This document shows, piece by piece, positions 1 to 6,362 of a stretch of 7,601 bases of DNA; positions within the stretch are counted from its first letter, which is position 1, and every line of letters starts with the position of its first letter. Both the position numbers and the translations under genes were made by a program. The notes beneath the pieces were generated by a model. It saw nothing but the letters and a program-made list of their open reading frames with translations. It ran no database searches and was not told the origin of the DNA. The DNA is from Prevotellaceae bacterium (GTDB lineage Bacteria > Bacteroidota > Bacteroidia > Bacteroidales > Bacteroidaceae): contig JAGKTZ010000080.1 of assembly GCA_021153165.1 (NCBI GenBank), positions 1 through 7,601 on the forward strand, in the 5' to 3' direction.

Positions 1-7
1 ATATAGT

Positions 8-1216
8 ATGGTTGATTTGTTTGAGCAGTTTGTAAGGGATACTTACGTCAGTGTGGGGTGCACAGAACGTAGTGCAAATGTTTATGCCCTGGTCACTACA
101 CTTCTGACGTTGTTAGCAGTATGTAGTCTGTTTGTGATGGTTCTCAAGCGGCTCATCACCCCAATTATCAATCGGGTAGTTAAGCGCACTGAAACATTGT
201 GGGATGATTATCTCTTTGACGAGAAAGTGTTGATCACATTCTGGAAACTCGTGGGCGCTACACTCTTTTACCAATTCCTACCTGACTTCTCGCAATATAC
301 CCTTGGTTATACCATTATCACACAGGGGTTGAAGATTGTTATCACATTGTTCGCAACACGCTGGTTGGGGGCTTTCCTTAATAAAATCACCCATTATACC
401 ACCGAGCAGGAGAAAGCGCAACATCAGACGCTGATAGGGGTGGTCCAATTTATCAAACTCATTGCCTATTTCATATGTGCTATCATTGTTGTGGCCTTTC
501 TCTTTGGCAAGAATCCGCTTAATCTTGTAGCCGGTCTTGGTGCGGCTGCCACCGTTTTGATGTTGGTGTTCAAGGATTCTATACTCGGTCTCGTTGCTGG
601 CATCCAGCTTTCTGCCAACCAGATGTTAAAGCCTGGCGACTGGGTGGCAATTGAGAAGTTAAATATCGATGGTATTGTGCAGAAAGTTTCGCTTACTACC
701 GTGAAAATCAAAAATTTTGATAATACTATCTCTACTGTTCCTCCATATACTTTGGTCAGTGATTCCTTCCGCAATTGGGATAATGTTTTTACGTCGGGAG
801 CACGCCAGGTGAAGCGCTCTTTTAATATAGATATGAATAGTGTGCGCCACCTTACAACCGTCGAAATGCAAAAGTTGCACGAGCAGGGGATGATTACCGA
901 CGAGGAGTTTGAAGTAGGTCTGCCCCAAGTGAATCTTTCACTATTCAGAGGTTACTGTCGTCGTATGATTGTCTCAAATCCCGACGTCAACAAGATGCAA
1001 ACTATAATTGTGCGCCTCCTGCAGTCCACGCCACATGGTTTACCTCTTGAACTGTATTTCTATCTTGCTCATACCGAATGGGTGGGCTATGAAGAGAGAG
1101 TAGCACTCGTTCAAGAACGCCTACTGGCTGCTTTGCCTCAGTTTGGATTGAAAGTCTTCCAACATCCTACTGGTTATGATTTTCAACAGTTAATTGTTGA
1201 TAGAGTAAAATCATAA
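8..1216 (+). CDS. ybdG: YbdG/MscM-like mechanosensitive channel of the MscS family
   Basis: This 402-residue inner-membrane protein belongs to the MscS family of tension-gated channels, which release solutes on osmotic downshock. Five hydrophobic segments are visible at about residues 24-46, 74-92, 99-122, 141-166 and 171-200. The last is Gly/Ala-rich and continues into the family's most conserved stretch (VFKDSILGLVAGIQLSAN, 187-204), followed by the beta-domain motif GDW (210-212). From memory, this pore/beta region is close to E. coli YbdG, a miniconductance channel, and the match runs on through VSDSFRNW (250-257) and HPTGYD near the C-terminus. It is a little shorter than YbdG because a segment after about residue 290 is missing. 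The start also matches YbdG in position, but only 7 bp lie upstream and they hold no in-frame stop, so a start outside the window cannot be excluded. It is probably transcribed alone, since a terminator follows. The family call is firm; the YbdG subgroup is likely. Confidence 0.93.
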   Translation: MVDLFEQFVRDTYVSVGCTERSANVYALVTTLLTLLAVCSLFVMVLKRLITPIINRVVKRTETLWDDYLFDEKVLITFWKLVGATLFYQFLPDFSQYTLGYTIITQGLKIVITLFATRWLGAFLNKITHYTTEQEKAQHQTLIGVVQFIKLIAYFICAIIVVAFLFGKNPLNLVAGLGAAATVLMLVFKDSILGLVAGIQLSANQMLKPGDWVAIEKLNIDGIVQKVSLTTVKIKNFDNTISTVPPYTLVSDSFRNWDNVFTSGARQVKRSFNIDMNSVRHLTTVEMQKLHEQGMITDEEFEVGLPQVNLSLFRGYCRRMIVSNPDVNKMQTIIVRLLQSTPHGLPLELYFYLAHTEWVGYEERVALVQERLLAALPQFGLKVFQHPTGYDFQQLIVDRVKS

Positions 1217-1276
1217 AAACTATTGAATCATAGTTTGATATATAAACTTAATTGATTAAGATTATAAATATGTGAT

Positions 1277-1310
1277 AGGGCAAGTGTATTCATCCTCTTG
1301 CCCTCTTTTT
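1277..1310 (+). terminator. Rho-independent terminator after the mscS-family gene
   Basis: A perfect 8-bp stem AGGGCAAG (1277-1284) pairs with CTTGCCCT (1297-1304) across a 12-nt loop and is followed by C and five T residues. It lies 60 bp past the channel gene's stop codon, in the right orientation to end its transcript. Confidence 0.85.
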
Positions 1311-1374
1311 ATGTAACTTTCTCCCTTGTATTTATATATCCATCACCTGCCGATGGTACATCATAATTTGACAT

Positions 1375-1438
1375 AAAAAAACCAAGACCTTTTTTGAAAA
1401 AAGTCTTGGATAATTTAAAAAAGGTCTTGGTTTTTTTT
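1375..1438 (+). terminator. Three-armed palindromic structure, possible strong (bidirectional) terminator
   Basis: Positions 1375-1395 (seven A, CCAAGACC, six T) are perfectly inverse-complementary to 1417-1437 (six A, GGTCTTGG, seven T). In RNA the stem can extend to 24 bp (1375-1398 with 1414-1437, including one G-U pair) around a 15-nt loop, ending in a run of eight U. Both strands read as stem plus U-run, so it could terminate in both directions. A third, partial copy of the right arm (1397-1409, AAAAAAGTCTTGG) sits between the arms and can pair with the left arm instead. It lies between the channel gene's own terminator and the ileS promoter. The sequence shows the structure; termination is inferred, and a repeat-derived insulator or small-RNA end is possible. 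Confidence 0.6.
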
Positions 1439-1457
1439 CTTGCATTTTCGCCGTGCT

Positions 1458-1563
1458 TTTTCACGAGTTTTGGAGTCGATTAGCAGTGAGAATAAAAATT
1501 TTCAACTTTCATTTTGCATTTCCCCTACTTTTTTAATATTTTTGCAACTTTAATTTTCACGAG
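1458..1563. repeat. Short direct repeats around the ileS promoter
   Basis: TTTTCACGAG occurs at 1458-1467 and again at 1554-1563. CAACTTT, followed two bases later by TTTT, occurs at 1503-1515 and at 1545-1557, 42 bp apart. TTGCATTT occurs just outside this span at 1440-1447 and again at 1514-1521. The copies lie upstream of the promoter, within it, and across the expected transcription start. They could be operator half-sites or a relic of local duplication. The region is AT-rich, so chance contributes to the shorter matches. Confidence 0.4.
1513..1544 (+). promoter_or_regulatory. Bacteroidetes-type promoter for ileS and the downstream operon
   Basis: TTTG (1513-1516) and TATTTTTG (1537-1544) are separated by 20 bp. 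This fits the established primary-sigma consensus of Bacteroides (TTTG near -33, TAnnTTTG near -7). Transcription would start around 1549-1552 and give a leader of about 75 nt before the ileS ATG. No equally good match was found elsewhere in the intergenic regions. Confidence 0.7.
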
Positions 1564-1625
1564 GTGTCAAATTTGGACTTGGCGGCCTCCGAAATATCAA
1601 CTAAAGCGAATAATCAATCAGAAAT
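1550..1625 (+). other. Predicted 5' leader of ileS
   Basis: This is the leader implied by the promoter call. It contains a weak possible stem, GAGG (1561-1564) with CCTC (1586-1589), enclosing a 21-nt loop, and ends in an A-rich stretch before the ATG. It has no clear Shine-Dalgarno site, as is usual in Bacteroidetes. No T-box signature or leader-peptide attenuator was recognised. Confidence 0.4.
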
Positions 1626-4600
1626 ATGAAATACGCAGAACACAAAAAGCTGGACCTCTATGCTGTAAATCAAGAGGTGCTGAAGGATTGGGACAAGGCA
1701 GACTTGTTTCATAAGAGTATGTCGGAACGTGAAGGTTGTCCTTCATTCGTTTTCTTCGAAGGACCTCCCTCGGCTAATGGACACCCTGGTATTCACCACG
1801 TGATGGCACGTACCATCAAGGACGTGTTCTGCCGATACAAGACGATGCAGGGCTTCCAGGTGAAGCGTAAGGCTGGTTGGGATACACACGGTCTGCCTGT
1901 GGAACTTGGCGTGGAAAAGGAATTGGGTATCACTAAGGAAGATATTGGCAAGTCTATCTCGATCGAGGAATATAATGCACGTTGTCGCAAGAATGTGATG
2001 ATGTACACTCAGGAGTGGACTGACCTGAGCCATCTGATGGGCTACTGGGTGGATATGGAGAATCCCTATATCACCTACGAAAACTCGTATATCGAAACCC
2101 TCTGGTGGTTGCTTCGTCAGTTGTATGACAAAGGCTTGCTGTACAAGGGTTACACTATTCAGCCCTATTCTCCGGGCGCTGGTACGGGGTTGAGTTCGCA
2201 CGAGCTGAACCAACCAGGTTGCTATCGCGATGTCAAGGACACCACAATCACTGCGCAATTCCGCATTGTTGACCCTAAGGCTGAAATGGCGGCTTGGGGT
2301 ACGCCCGTGTTTGTAGCTTGGACCACTACACCTTGGACCTTGCCTTCGAACACCGCACTCTGTGTGGGCCCCAATATTGACTATGTAGCCGTACAAACCT
2401 ACAATCCCTATACAGCTCAACCCGTCACAATGGTGATGGCTGAGGCACGACTTTCTGCCTATCTGAAAGCAGAGGGCGCTGAGTTGCCCCTCGAAGACTA
2501 CAAGGCAGGTGATAAGGTGATCCCCTATAAGGTCGTAGGTCGCTATAAGGGTAACGACCTCGTGGGTTTGCACTACGAGCAACTGATGCCCTGGGTGAAG
2601 CCATTGGAAAAGGTGGACGAAAATGCTGCCGAATTTGTCAATGCTTATGCTACGGCTCATCCCGAAAAGTGCTTCACTGCGGGTAATGATACCTTTGTGG
2701 AACTCTCGTCGGAAGCCTTCCGCGTGATTCCAGGCGACTATGTGACTACAGAAGATGGTACAGGTATCGTGCATATCGCCCCCACATTTGGTGCAGACGA
2801 TGCTAAGGTGGCGAAAGCTGCTGGTGTGCCCTCATTATTTATGATTAACGCTAAGGGAGAAACGCGTCCGATGGTAGACTTCACTGGTAAGTATTACACT
2901 ATCGAGGACTGCGACGCGACATTCGTAGAGCACTGCGTATGCACCGAGGCTTACGGCCAACATGCAGGCGACTATGTGAAGAATGCCTACGCTCCCGAAT
3001 ATAATAAGGACGGCAAATATGATGCCGCTGCTGCTGAAAAGGCAGAAGATTTGAACATCGTGCTCTCGCTCGAACTCAAGGCAGAAGGCAAGGCGTTCAA
3101 AATCGAAAAACATGTGCACAACTATCCCCACTGTTGGCGTACGGACAAACCAGTCCTTTACTATCCACTCGATAGCTGGTTCATCCGCTCGACTGCAGTC
3201 AAGGAGCGCATGATGGACCTCAACAAAACCATCCTGTGGAAACCCGAATCTACTGGTACAGGACGTTTCGGCAAATGGTTGGAAAACCTGAACGACTGGA
3301 ACCTGAGCCGCTCGCGCTATTGGGGTACGCCACTGCCTATTTGGCGTAATGCTGAGACACGTGAAGAAATCTGTATCGGTTCGGTGGCAGAACTCTACGA
3401 CCTGATCGAGCAGAGTGTGGAAAGCGGCTTTATGAAGTCCAATCCGTTGAAGGAGAAAGGTTTTGTGCCAGGTGATTACAGCAAAGCCAACTATGACCTG
3501 ATTGACCTGCACCGTCCATTCGTAGACGATATCGTATTGGTGTCGCCAAGCGGCAAACCGATGTATCGCGAGACCGACTTGATTGACGTATGGTTTGACT
3601 CGGGTGCGATGCCTTATGCTCAAATCCACTATCCATTTGAAAACAAGGAAGTGCTCGACAACCGCACCGTCTATCCAGCAGACTTCATTGCCGAAGGTGT
3701 AGACCAGACACGCGGTTGGTTCTTCACCCTGCACGCTATTGCTACGATGGTATTTGATAGCGTAGCCTTCAAGGCAGTCATCTCAAATGGTCTGGTGCTC
3801 GACAAAAACGGTAACAAGATGTCAAAGCGTCTGGGCAACGGCGTAGACCCATTCGAGGCTATCCAACAATATGGCTCTGACCCCTTGCGTTGGTATATGA
3901 TCACCAATTCTGCACCTTGGGACAACCTCAAATTTGACAAGGATGGTGTGAACGAAGTGAGCCGTACTTTCTTCGGCAAACTCTTCCAAACCTACAACTT
4001 CTTTGCGATGTATGCGAATGTGGATCATTTCGACGCGTCGCTCCCACAAGTGCCATACGCAGAAAGACCCGAAATCGACCGTTGGGTACTCTCTGAACTC
4101 AATACCTTGATTGCTAACGTGGCAGAGGCTTACGAGGACTACGAACCCACACGTGCTGGACGTATGATCAGCACATTTGTGATGGACAACCTGTCCAACT
4201 GGTTCGTGCGCTTGAATCGTAAACGTTTCTGGGCAGGCGATATGACACAGGATAAACTCAGTGCTTATCAGACCCTCTATACTTGCTTGCTCGGCGTCGC
4301 TAAGTTGATGGCACCTATTGCCCCATTCTATGCAGACCGCTTGTATCTGGATTTGACCCAGTGCAACGAAGCAGAAAGTGTACACTTGGCACGTTTCCCC
4401 GAGTCTGATGCTACACTTATTAATAAGGACTTGGAATATTGCATGGAGTTGGCACAAAAGACCTCGTCGATGGCGCTCTCGTTGCGCAAGAAGGAGGAAA
4501 TCATCGTGCGCCAACCACTCGCTACACTGGCTATTCCAGCCACTTCTCCCGCTTTGGTCGAAGCCGTGAAGTCCGTGCAACAAATCATCCTCGACGAAAT

Positions 4601-5168
4601 CAATGTCAAGGCCATCACATTTATGGAAAACAACACCTTCGAAAAAGAAGTGAAATGTAACTTCCGCATGATGGGTAAGAAGTTTGGCAAGATGATGAAG
4701 GCCGTGGCTGCAGCCGTAGCCGAAATGACACAAGACCAAATCGCTGCACTCGAAGCCGAAGGTAGCGTGACACTGCAAGTCGAAGGTCAACCAGCAGTCA
4801 TCGAACTCGCTGACCTCGAAATCAGCACCAAGAATGTACCAGGCTGGACCGTGGCATCAGACGGCGCACTGACCGTAGCGCTCGATGTCAATGTGACTGA
4901 CGAACTCCGACGCGAAGGTTGGGCACGCGAGGTGGTGAAACGTATCCAAACAAAGCGCAAAGAGTCTGGCTTCGAAATCACAGACCGCATCGTGGTGAAG
5001 TTGGCTAAGAACGAACAAGTGGAAGCAGTCGTTGAGCACTTTGGCCGCTATATCAGCGAGCAGGTGTTGGCCGACGAACTCTTGATGGTAGATGGTCTCA
5101 ACGAAGGAGAAGTGCTCGACCTGAAGGACTTTGTCACCACTGTCAGCGTCAGCAAGGTAGTGAAATAA
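1626..5168 (+). CDS. ileS: Isoleucyl-tRNA synthetase, type 2 (eukaryote-like)
   Basis: This cytoplasmic class I synthetase charges tRNA-Ile with isoleucine using ATP. At 1180 residues it is longer than the usual ~940-residue bacterial type 1. The order of parts is: N-terminal catalytic half with PPSANG (47-52) and the signature at 55-58; WDTHGLPVE (85-93); CP1 editing domain with WTTTPWTLPSN (232-242) and GTGIVHIAPTFG (378-389) followed by Asp391-Asp392; WNLSRSRYWGTP (558-569); DQTRGW (693-698); KMSKR loop (731-735); then an anticodon-binding helical region and a long C-terminal extension of the IleRS2 type (DUF5915-like). The C-terminal zinc-binding cysteines of type 1 are absent. The key oddity is that the HXGH signature reads G-I-H-H, with the first and third positions exchanged. 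The chosen ATG is followed at once by a typical IleRS start region. It heads the operon, 45 bp before the DksA-like gene. Confidence 0.98.
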   Translation: MKYAEHKKLDLYAVNQEVLKDWDKADLFHKSMSEREGCPSFVFFEGPPSANGHPGIHHVMARTIKDVFCRYKTMQGFQVKRKAGWDTHGLPVELGVEKELGITKEDIGKSISIEEYNARCRKNVMMYTQEWTDLSHLMGYWVDMENPYITYENSYIETLWWLLRQLYDKGLLYKGYTIQPYSPGAGTGLSSHELNQPGCYRDVKDTTITAQFRIVDPKAEMAAWGTPVFVAWTTTPWTLPSNTALCVGPNIDYVAVQTYNPYTAQPVTMVMAEARLSAYLKAEGAELPLEDYKAGDKVIPYKVVGRYKGNDLVGLHYEQLMPWVKPLEKVDENAAEFVNAYATAHPEKCFTAGNDTFVELSSEAFRVIPGDYVTTEDGTGIVHIAPTFGADDAKVAKAAGVPSLFMINAKGETRPMVDFTGKYYTIEDCDATFVEHCVCTEAYGQHAGDYVKNAYAPEYNKDGKYDAAAAEKAEDLNIVLSLELKAEGKAFKIEKHVHNYPHCWRTDKPVLYYPLDSWFIRSTAVKERMMDLNKTILWKPESTGTGRFGKWLENLNDWNLSRSRYWGTPLPIWRNAETREEICIGSVAELYDLIEQSVESGFMKSNPLKEKGFVPGDYSKANYDLIDLHRPFVDDIVLVSPSGKPMYRETDLIDVWFDSGAMPYAQIHYPFENKEVLDNRTVYPADFIAEGVDQTRGWFFTLHAIATMVFDSVAFKAVISNGLVLDKNGNKMSKRLGNGVDPFEAIQQYGSDPLRWYMITNSAPWDNLKFDKDGVNEVSRTFFGKLFQTYNFFAMYANVDHFDASLPQVPYAERPEIDRWVLSELNTLIANVAEAYEDYEPTRAGRMISTFVMDNLSNWFVRLNRKRFWAGDMTQDKLSAYQTLYTCLLGVAKLMAPIAPFYADRLYLDLTQCNEAESVHLARFPESDATLINKDLEYCMELAQKTSSMALSLRKKEEIIVRQPLATLAIPATSPALVEAVKSVQQIILDEINVKAITFMENNTFEKEVKCNFRMMGKKFGKMMKAVAAAVAEMTQDQIAALEAEGSVTLQVEGQPAVIELADLEISTKNVPGWTVASDGALTVALDVNVTDELRREGWAREVVKRIQTKRKESGFEITDRIVVKLAKNEQVEAVVEHFGRYISEQVLADELLMVDGLNEGEVLDLKDFVTTVSVSKVVK
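1788..1799 (+). other. Altered class I signature motif GIHH (HXGH variant) in IleRS
   Basis: The codons GGT ATT CAC CAC encode residues 55-58. In the alignment PPxANG-xx-HIGH of ordinary IleRS, the matching bases here give PPSANG-HP-GIHH, so the first His and the Gly are swapped and the last His is kept. The downstream lysine and aspartate of the same helix (K65, D66) remain in register, which rules out a misaligned motif. Confidence 0.9.
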
Positions 5169-5175
5169 GATTTTA

Positions 5176-5208
5176 ATACCTAATACATATAAATACCTAA
5201 ATCCTAAA
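5176..5208 (+). repeat. Repeated ATACCTAA in the ileS to DksA-like gap
   Basis: ATACCTAA occurs at 5176-5183 and 5193-5200, and a related ATCCTAAA at 5201-5208, just before the ATG at 5214. The 45-bp gap is otherwise AT-rich, with no terminator and no promoter match. This supports co-transcription with ileS. The role of the repeats is unknown and they may be chance. Confidence 0.35.
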
Positions 5209-5213
5209 TCATT

Positions 5214-5594
5214 ATGTCTGAACAAAAAGTACGCTATTCCGACGAGGAATTAGAAGAATTCAAGGCACTCATCCTAGAGAAAATAGAACTCTCTAAAAGA
5301 GATTACGATCAAATGATGGACGTGCTGACCAATCGTAGCGGTAATGGTGTCGACGATACATTGCCCACTTACAAAGTATTGGAAGAAGGCTCGATGACGC
5401 AAACTAAAGAGGAGTTGACACAAAGCGCTGCACGTATGCAGAAGTTCATCCAGGGCTTGCAGGCTGCACTCGTGCGTATAGAAAACAAGACCTATGGCGT
5501 TTGCCGCCAAACGGGTAAGTTGATTCCAAAGGAAAGACTGCGCGCTGTGCCTCATGCGACATTGTCTATCGAGGCGAAATTGGCTCAAAAGTAA
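5214..5594 (+). CDS. DksA/TraR-like transcription regulator with degenerate zinc finger
   Basis: This 126-residue soluble protein has the DksA/TraR layout. A helix (about 8-40) and a second helix (about 62-92) form a likely coiled-coil hairpin with an Asp-containing tip (GNGVDDTLPTYK, 43-54), followed by a C-terminal finger region (about 94-122). Family members insert into the RNA polymerase secondary channel and alter promoter opening, often with ppGpp. The finger keeps GKLIPKERLRAVPHATLSIEAK (101-122), but of the four Cys positions in C-x2-C-x17-C-x2-C only Cys97 remains; the others are Thr100, Ser118 and Ala121. The tip lacks an exact DxxDxA motif. From memory, Bacteroidetes proteins annotated as TraR/DksA-family are very similar and share the location between ileS and lspA. 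I give no gene symbol because equivalence to DksA is unproven. The start is supported by the family's N-terminal length. Confidence 0.88.
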   Translation: MSEQKVRYSDEELEEFKALILEKIELSKRDYDQMMDVLTNRSGNGVDDTLPTYKVLEEGSMTQTKEELTQSAARMQKFIQGLQAALVRIENKTYGVCRQTGKLIPKERLRAVPHATLSIEAKLAQK

Positions 5595-5618
5595 TCTGTC
5601 TGCATTAGAAAATTAAAA

Positions 5619-5651
5619 GCGAGTGGCATCAAAAAAAATGGTGCCCCTCGC
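5619..5651 (+). promoter_or_regulatory. Stem-loop between the DksA-like gene and lspA
   Basis: GCGAG (5619-5623) pairs with CTCGC (5647-5651). After one U/C mismatch, GGCATC (5625-5630) pairs with GGTGCC (5640-5645), with one U-G pair, around a loop of eight A and a T. The stem is stable, but the following bases (ATTATTGTCT) are only mildly T-rich, so it is not a classic terminator. It may be a leaky terminator, a processing site or a 3'-end stabiliser. The rest of the 106-bp gap has only a partial -7-like TATATTTA (5668-5675) without a -33 partner, so lspA probably depends on read-through. Confidence 0.5.
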
Positions 5652-5700
5652 ATTATTGTCTGATAAATATATTTAGGAATAGGTATAAAGGCTAATAAAT

Positions 5701-6357
5701 ATGGAGAATAAAAAATGTCATTGCAATTGCCGTGCATTTGTTGCTGTGGGTATAATGCTTGCCGTCTTTGTGATAGACCAAATCATTAAGGTAGCGGTCA
5801 AGACCAATATGCACCTGTACGAAAGCATAGAGGTGACCGATTGGTTTCAAATCTATTTCATCGAAAACCGAGGTATGGCCTTTGGTATGGACTTTATTGG
5901 CACCACCTTCCTCAGCATCTTCCGTATTATTGCCATTATTATCTTTTGTGTACTTTTAGTGCGTATCATTCGTCGCCGTTTACCCATCGGGCTCATAGCC
6001 TGTGTTTCTTTGGTTGTCGCTGGGGCTATGGGTAACATCATCGACAACTTCTGCTACGGCATGATATTCACTGAGAGTACCCCTTTCCAGGTATCATCCC
6101 ACGTCGCTTGGGGCGAAGGTTATGGCCAGATGATGTCAGGCAGGGTAGTGGATATGTTCTACTTCCCCCTCTTCACATGGCCCGAATGGATGCCTTGGGT
6201 CGGGGGTGACGTCTTCTTCGGCGCAGTGTTCAATTTTGCAGATGCTGCTATTTCTTGTGGAGCGGTGGCAATCTTGATATTCTATAATAAATATATTATT
6301 GACAAGAAGGAGGATACCAACGCAACATCAGACATCTCTTCCTCCACGAACGAATAA
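5701..6357 (+). CDS. lspA: Lipoprotein signal peptidase (signal peptidase II)
   Basis: This inner-membrane aspartyl protease cleaves prolipoproteins just before the lipid-modified cysteine. Conserved blocks appear in order: DQIIK (26-30), ENRGMAFG (55-62), GNIIDN (111-116), GRVVDMFYF (147-155) and FNFADAAI (177-184). The catalytic pair is Asp151 and Asp181. Four membrane segments are visible at about 12-30, 68-88, 97-115 and 177-196. At 218 residues it exceeds the usual ~160-170: about 27 extra residues lie between GNIIDN and GRVVD, a dozen more before FNFAD, and there is a polar C-terminal tail. The Arg normal in GNxxDR is Asn116 here. The N-terminus carries a CHCNC cluster (6-10). It lies 5 bp upstream of a lipoprotein gene and is probably translated from the same mRNA. 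Confidence 0.96.
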   Translation: MENKKCHCNCRAFVAVGIMLAVFVIDQIIKVAVKTNMHLYESIEVTDWFQIYFIENRGMAFGMDFIGTTFLSIFRIIAIIIFCVLLVRIIRRRLPIGLIACVSLVVAGAMGNIIDNFCYGMIFTESTPFQVSSHVAWGEGYGQMMSGRVVDMFYFPLFTWPEWMPWVGGDVFFGAVFNFADAAISCGAVAILIFYNKYIIDKKEDTNATSDISSSTNE

Positions 6358-6362
6358 TTCCT

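Noticed and set aside
1340..1356. Small hairpin CCATC/GATGG with a 7-nt loop
   Set aside because: Only 5 bp, with no U-run or conserved neighbours; likely chance.
1368..1373. TTGACA, resembling an E. coli -35 box
   Set aside because: No matching -10 follows at the proper distance (a T-run is there), and Bacteroidetes use a different promoter consensus.
1217..1625. T-box riboswitch or leader-peptide attenuator controlling ileS
   Set aside because: No GGUGGNACC-type T-box sequence and no short Ile-rich reading frame were seen. The only strong terminator-like structure lies upstream of the best promoter.
1514..1714. Small plus-strand frame of 66 codons overlapping the start of ileS
   Set aside because: It spans the promoter and the ileS start in another frame, with no recognisable protein character or start context.
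1743..2774. Long minus-strand open frame opposite ileS (also 2835-3734 and 3822-4790)
   Set aside because: These are shadows of the well-conserved ileS coding frame. Their translations are Cys/His-rich, low-quality sequence without motifs.
5668..5675. TATATTTA as a -7 box for lspA
   Set aside because: The last base differs from TAnnTTTG, and no TTTG lies about 20 bp upstream, where the hairpin is.
6307..6314. Strong Shine-Dalgarno-like AAGGAGGA near the end of lspA
   Set aside because: It lies about 48 bp before the next ATG with no suitable start close by, and falls in Lys/Glu codons of lspA. Bacteroidetes rarely rely on such sites.
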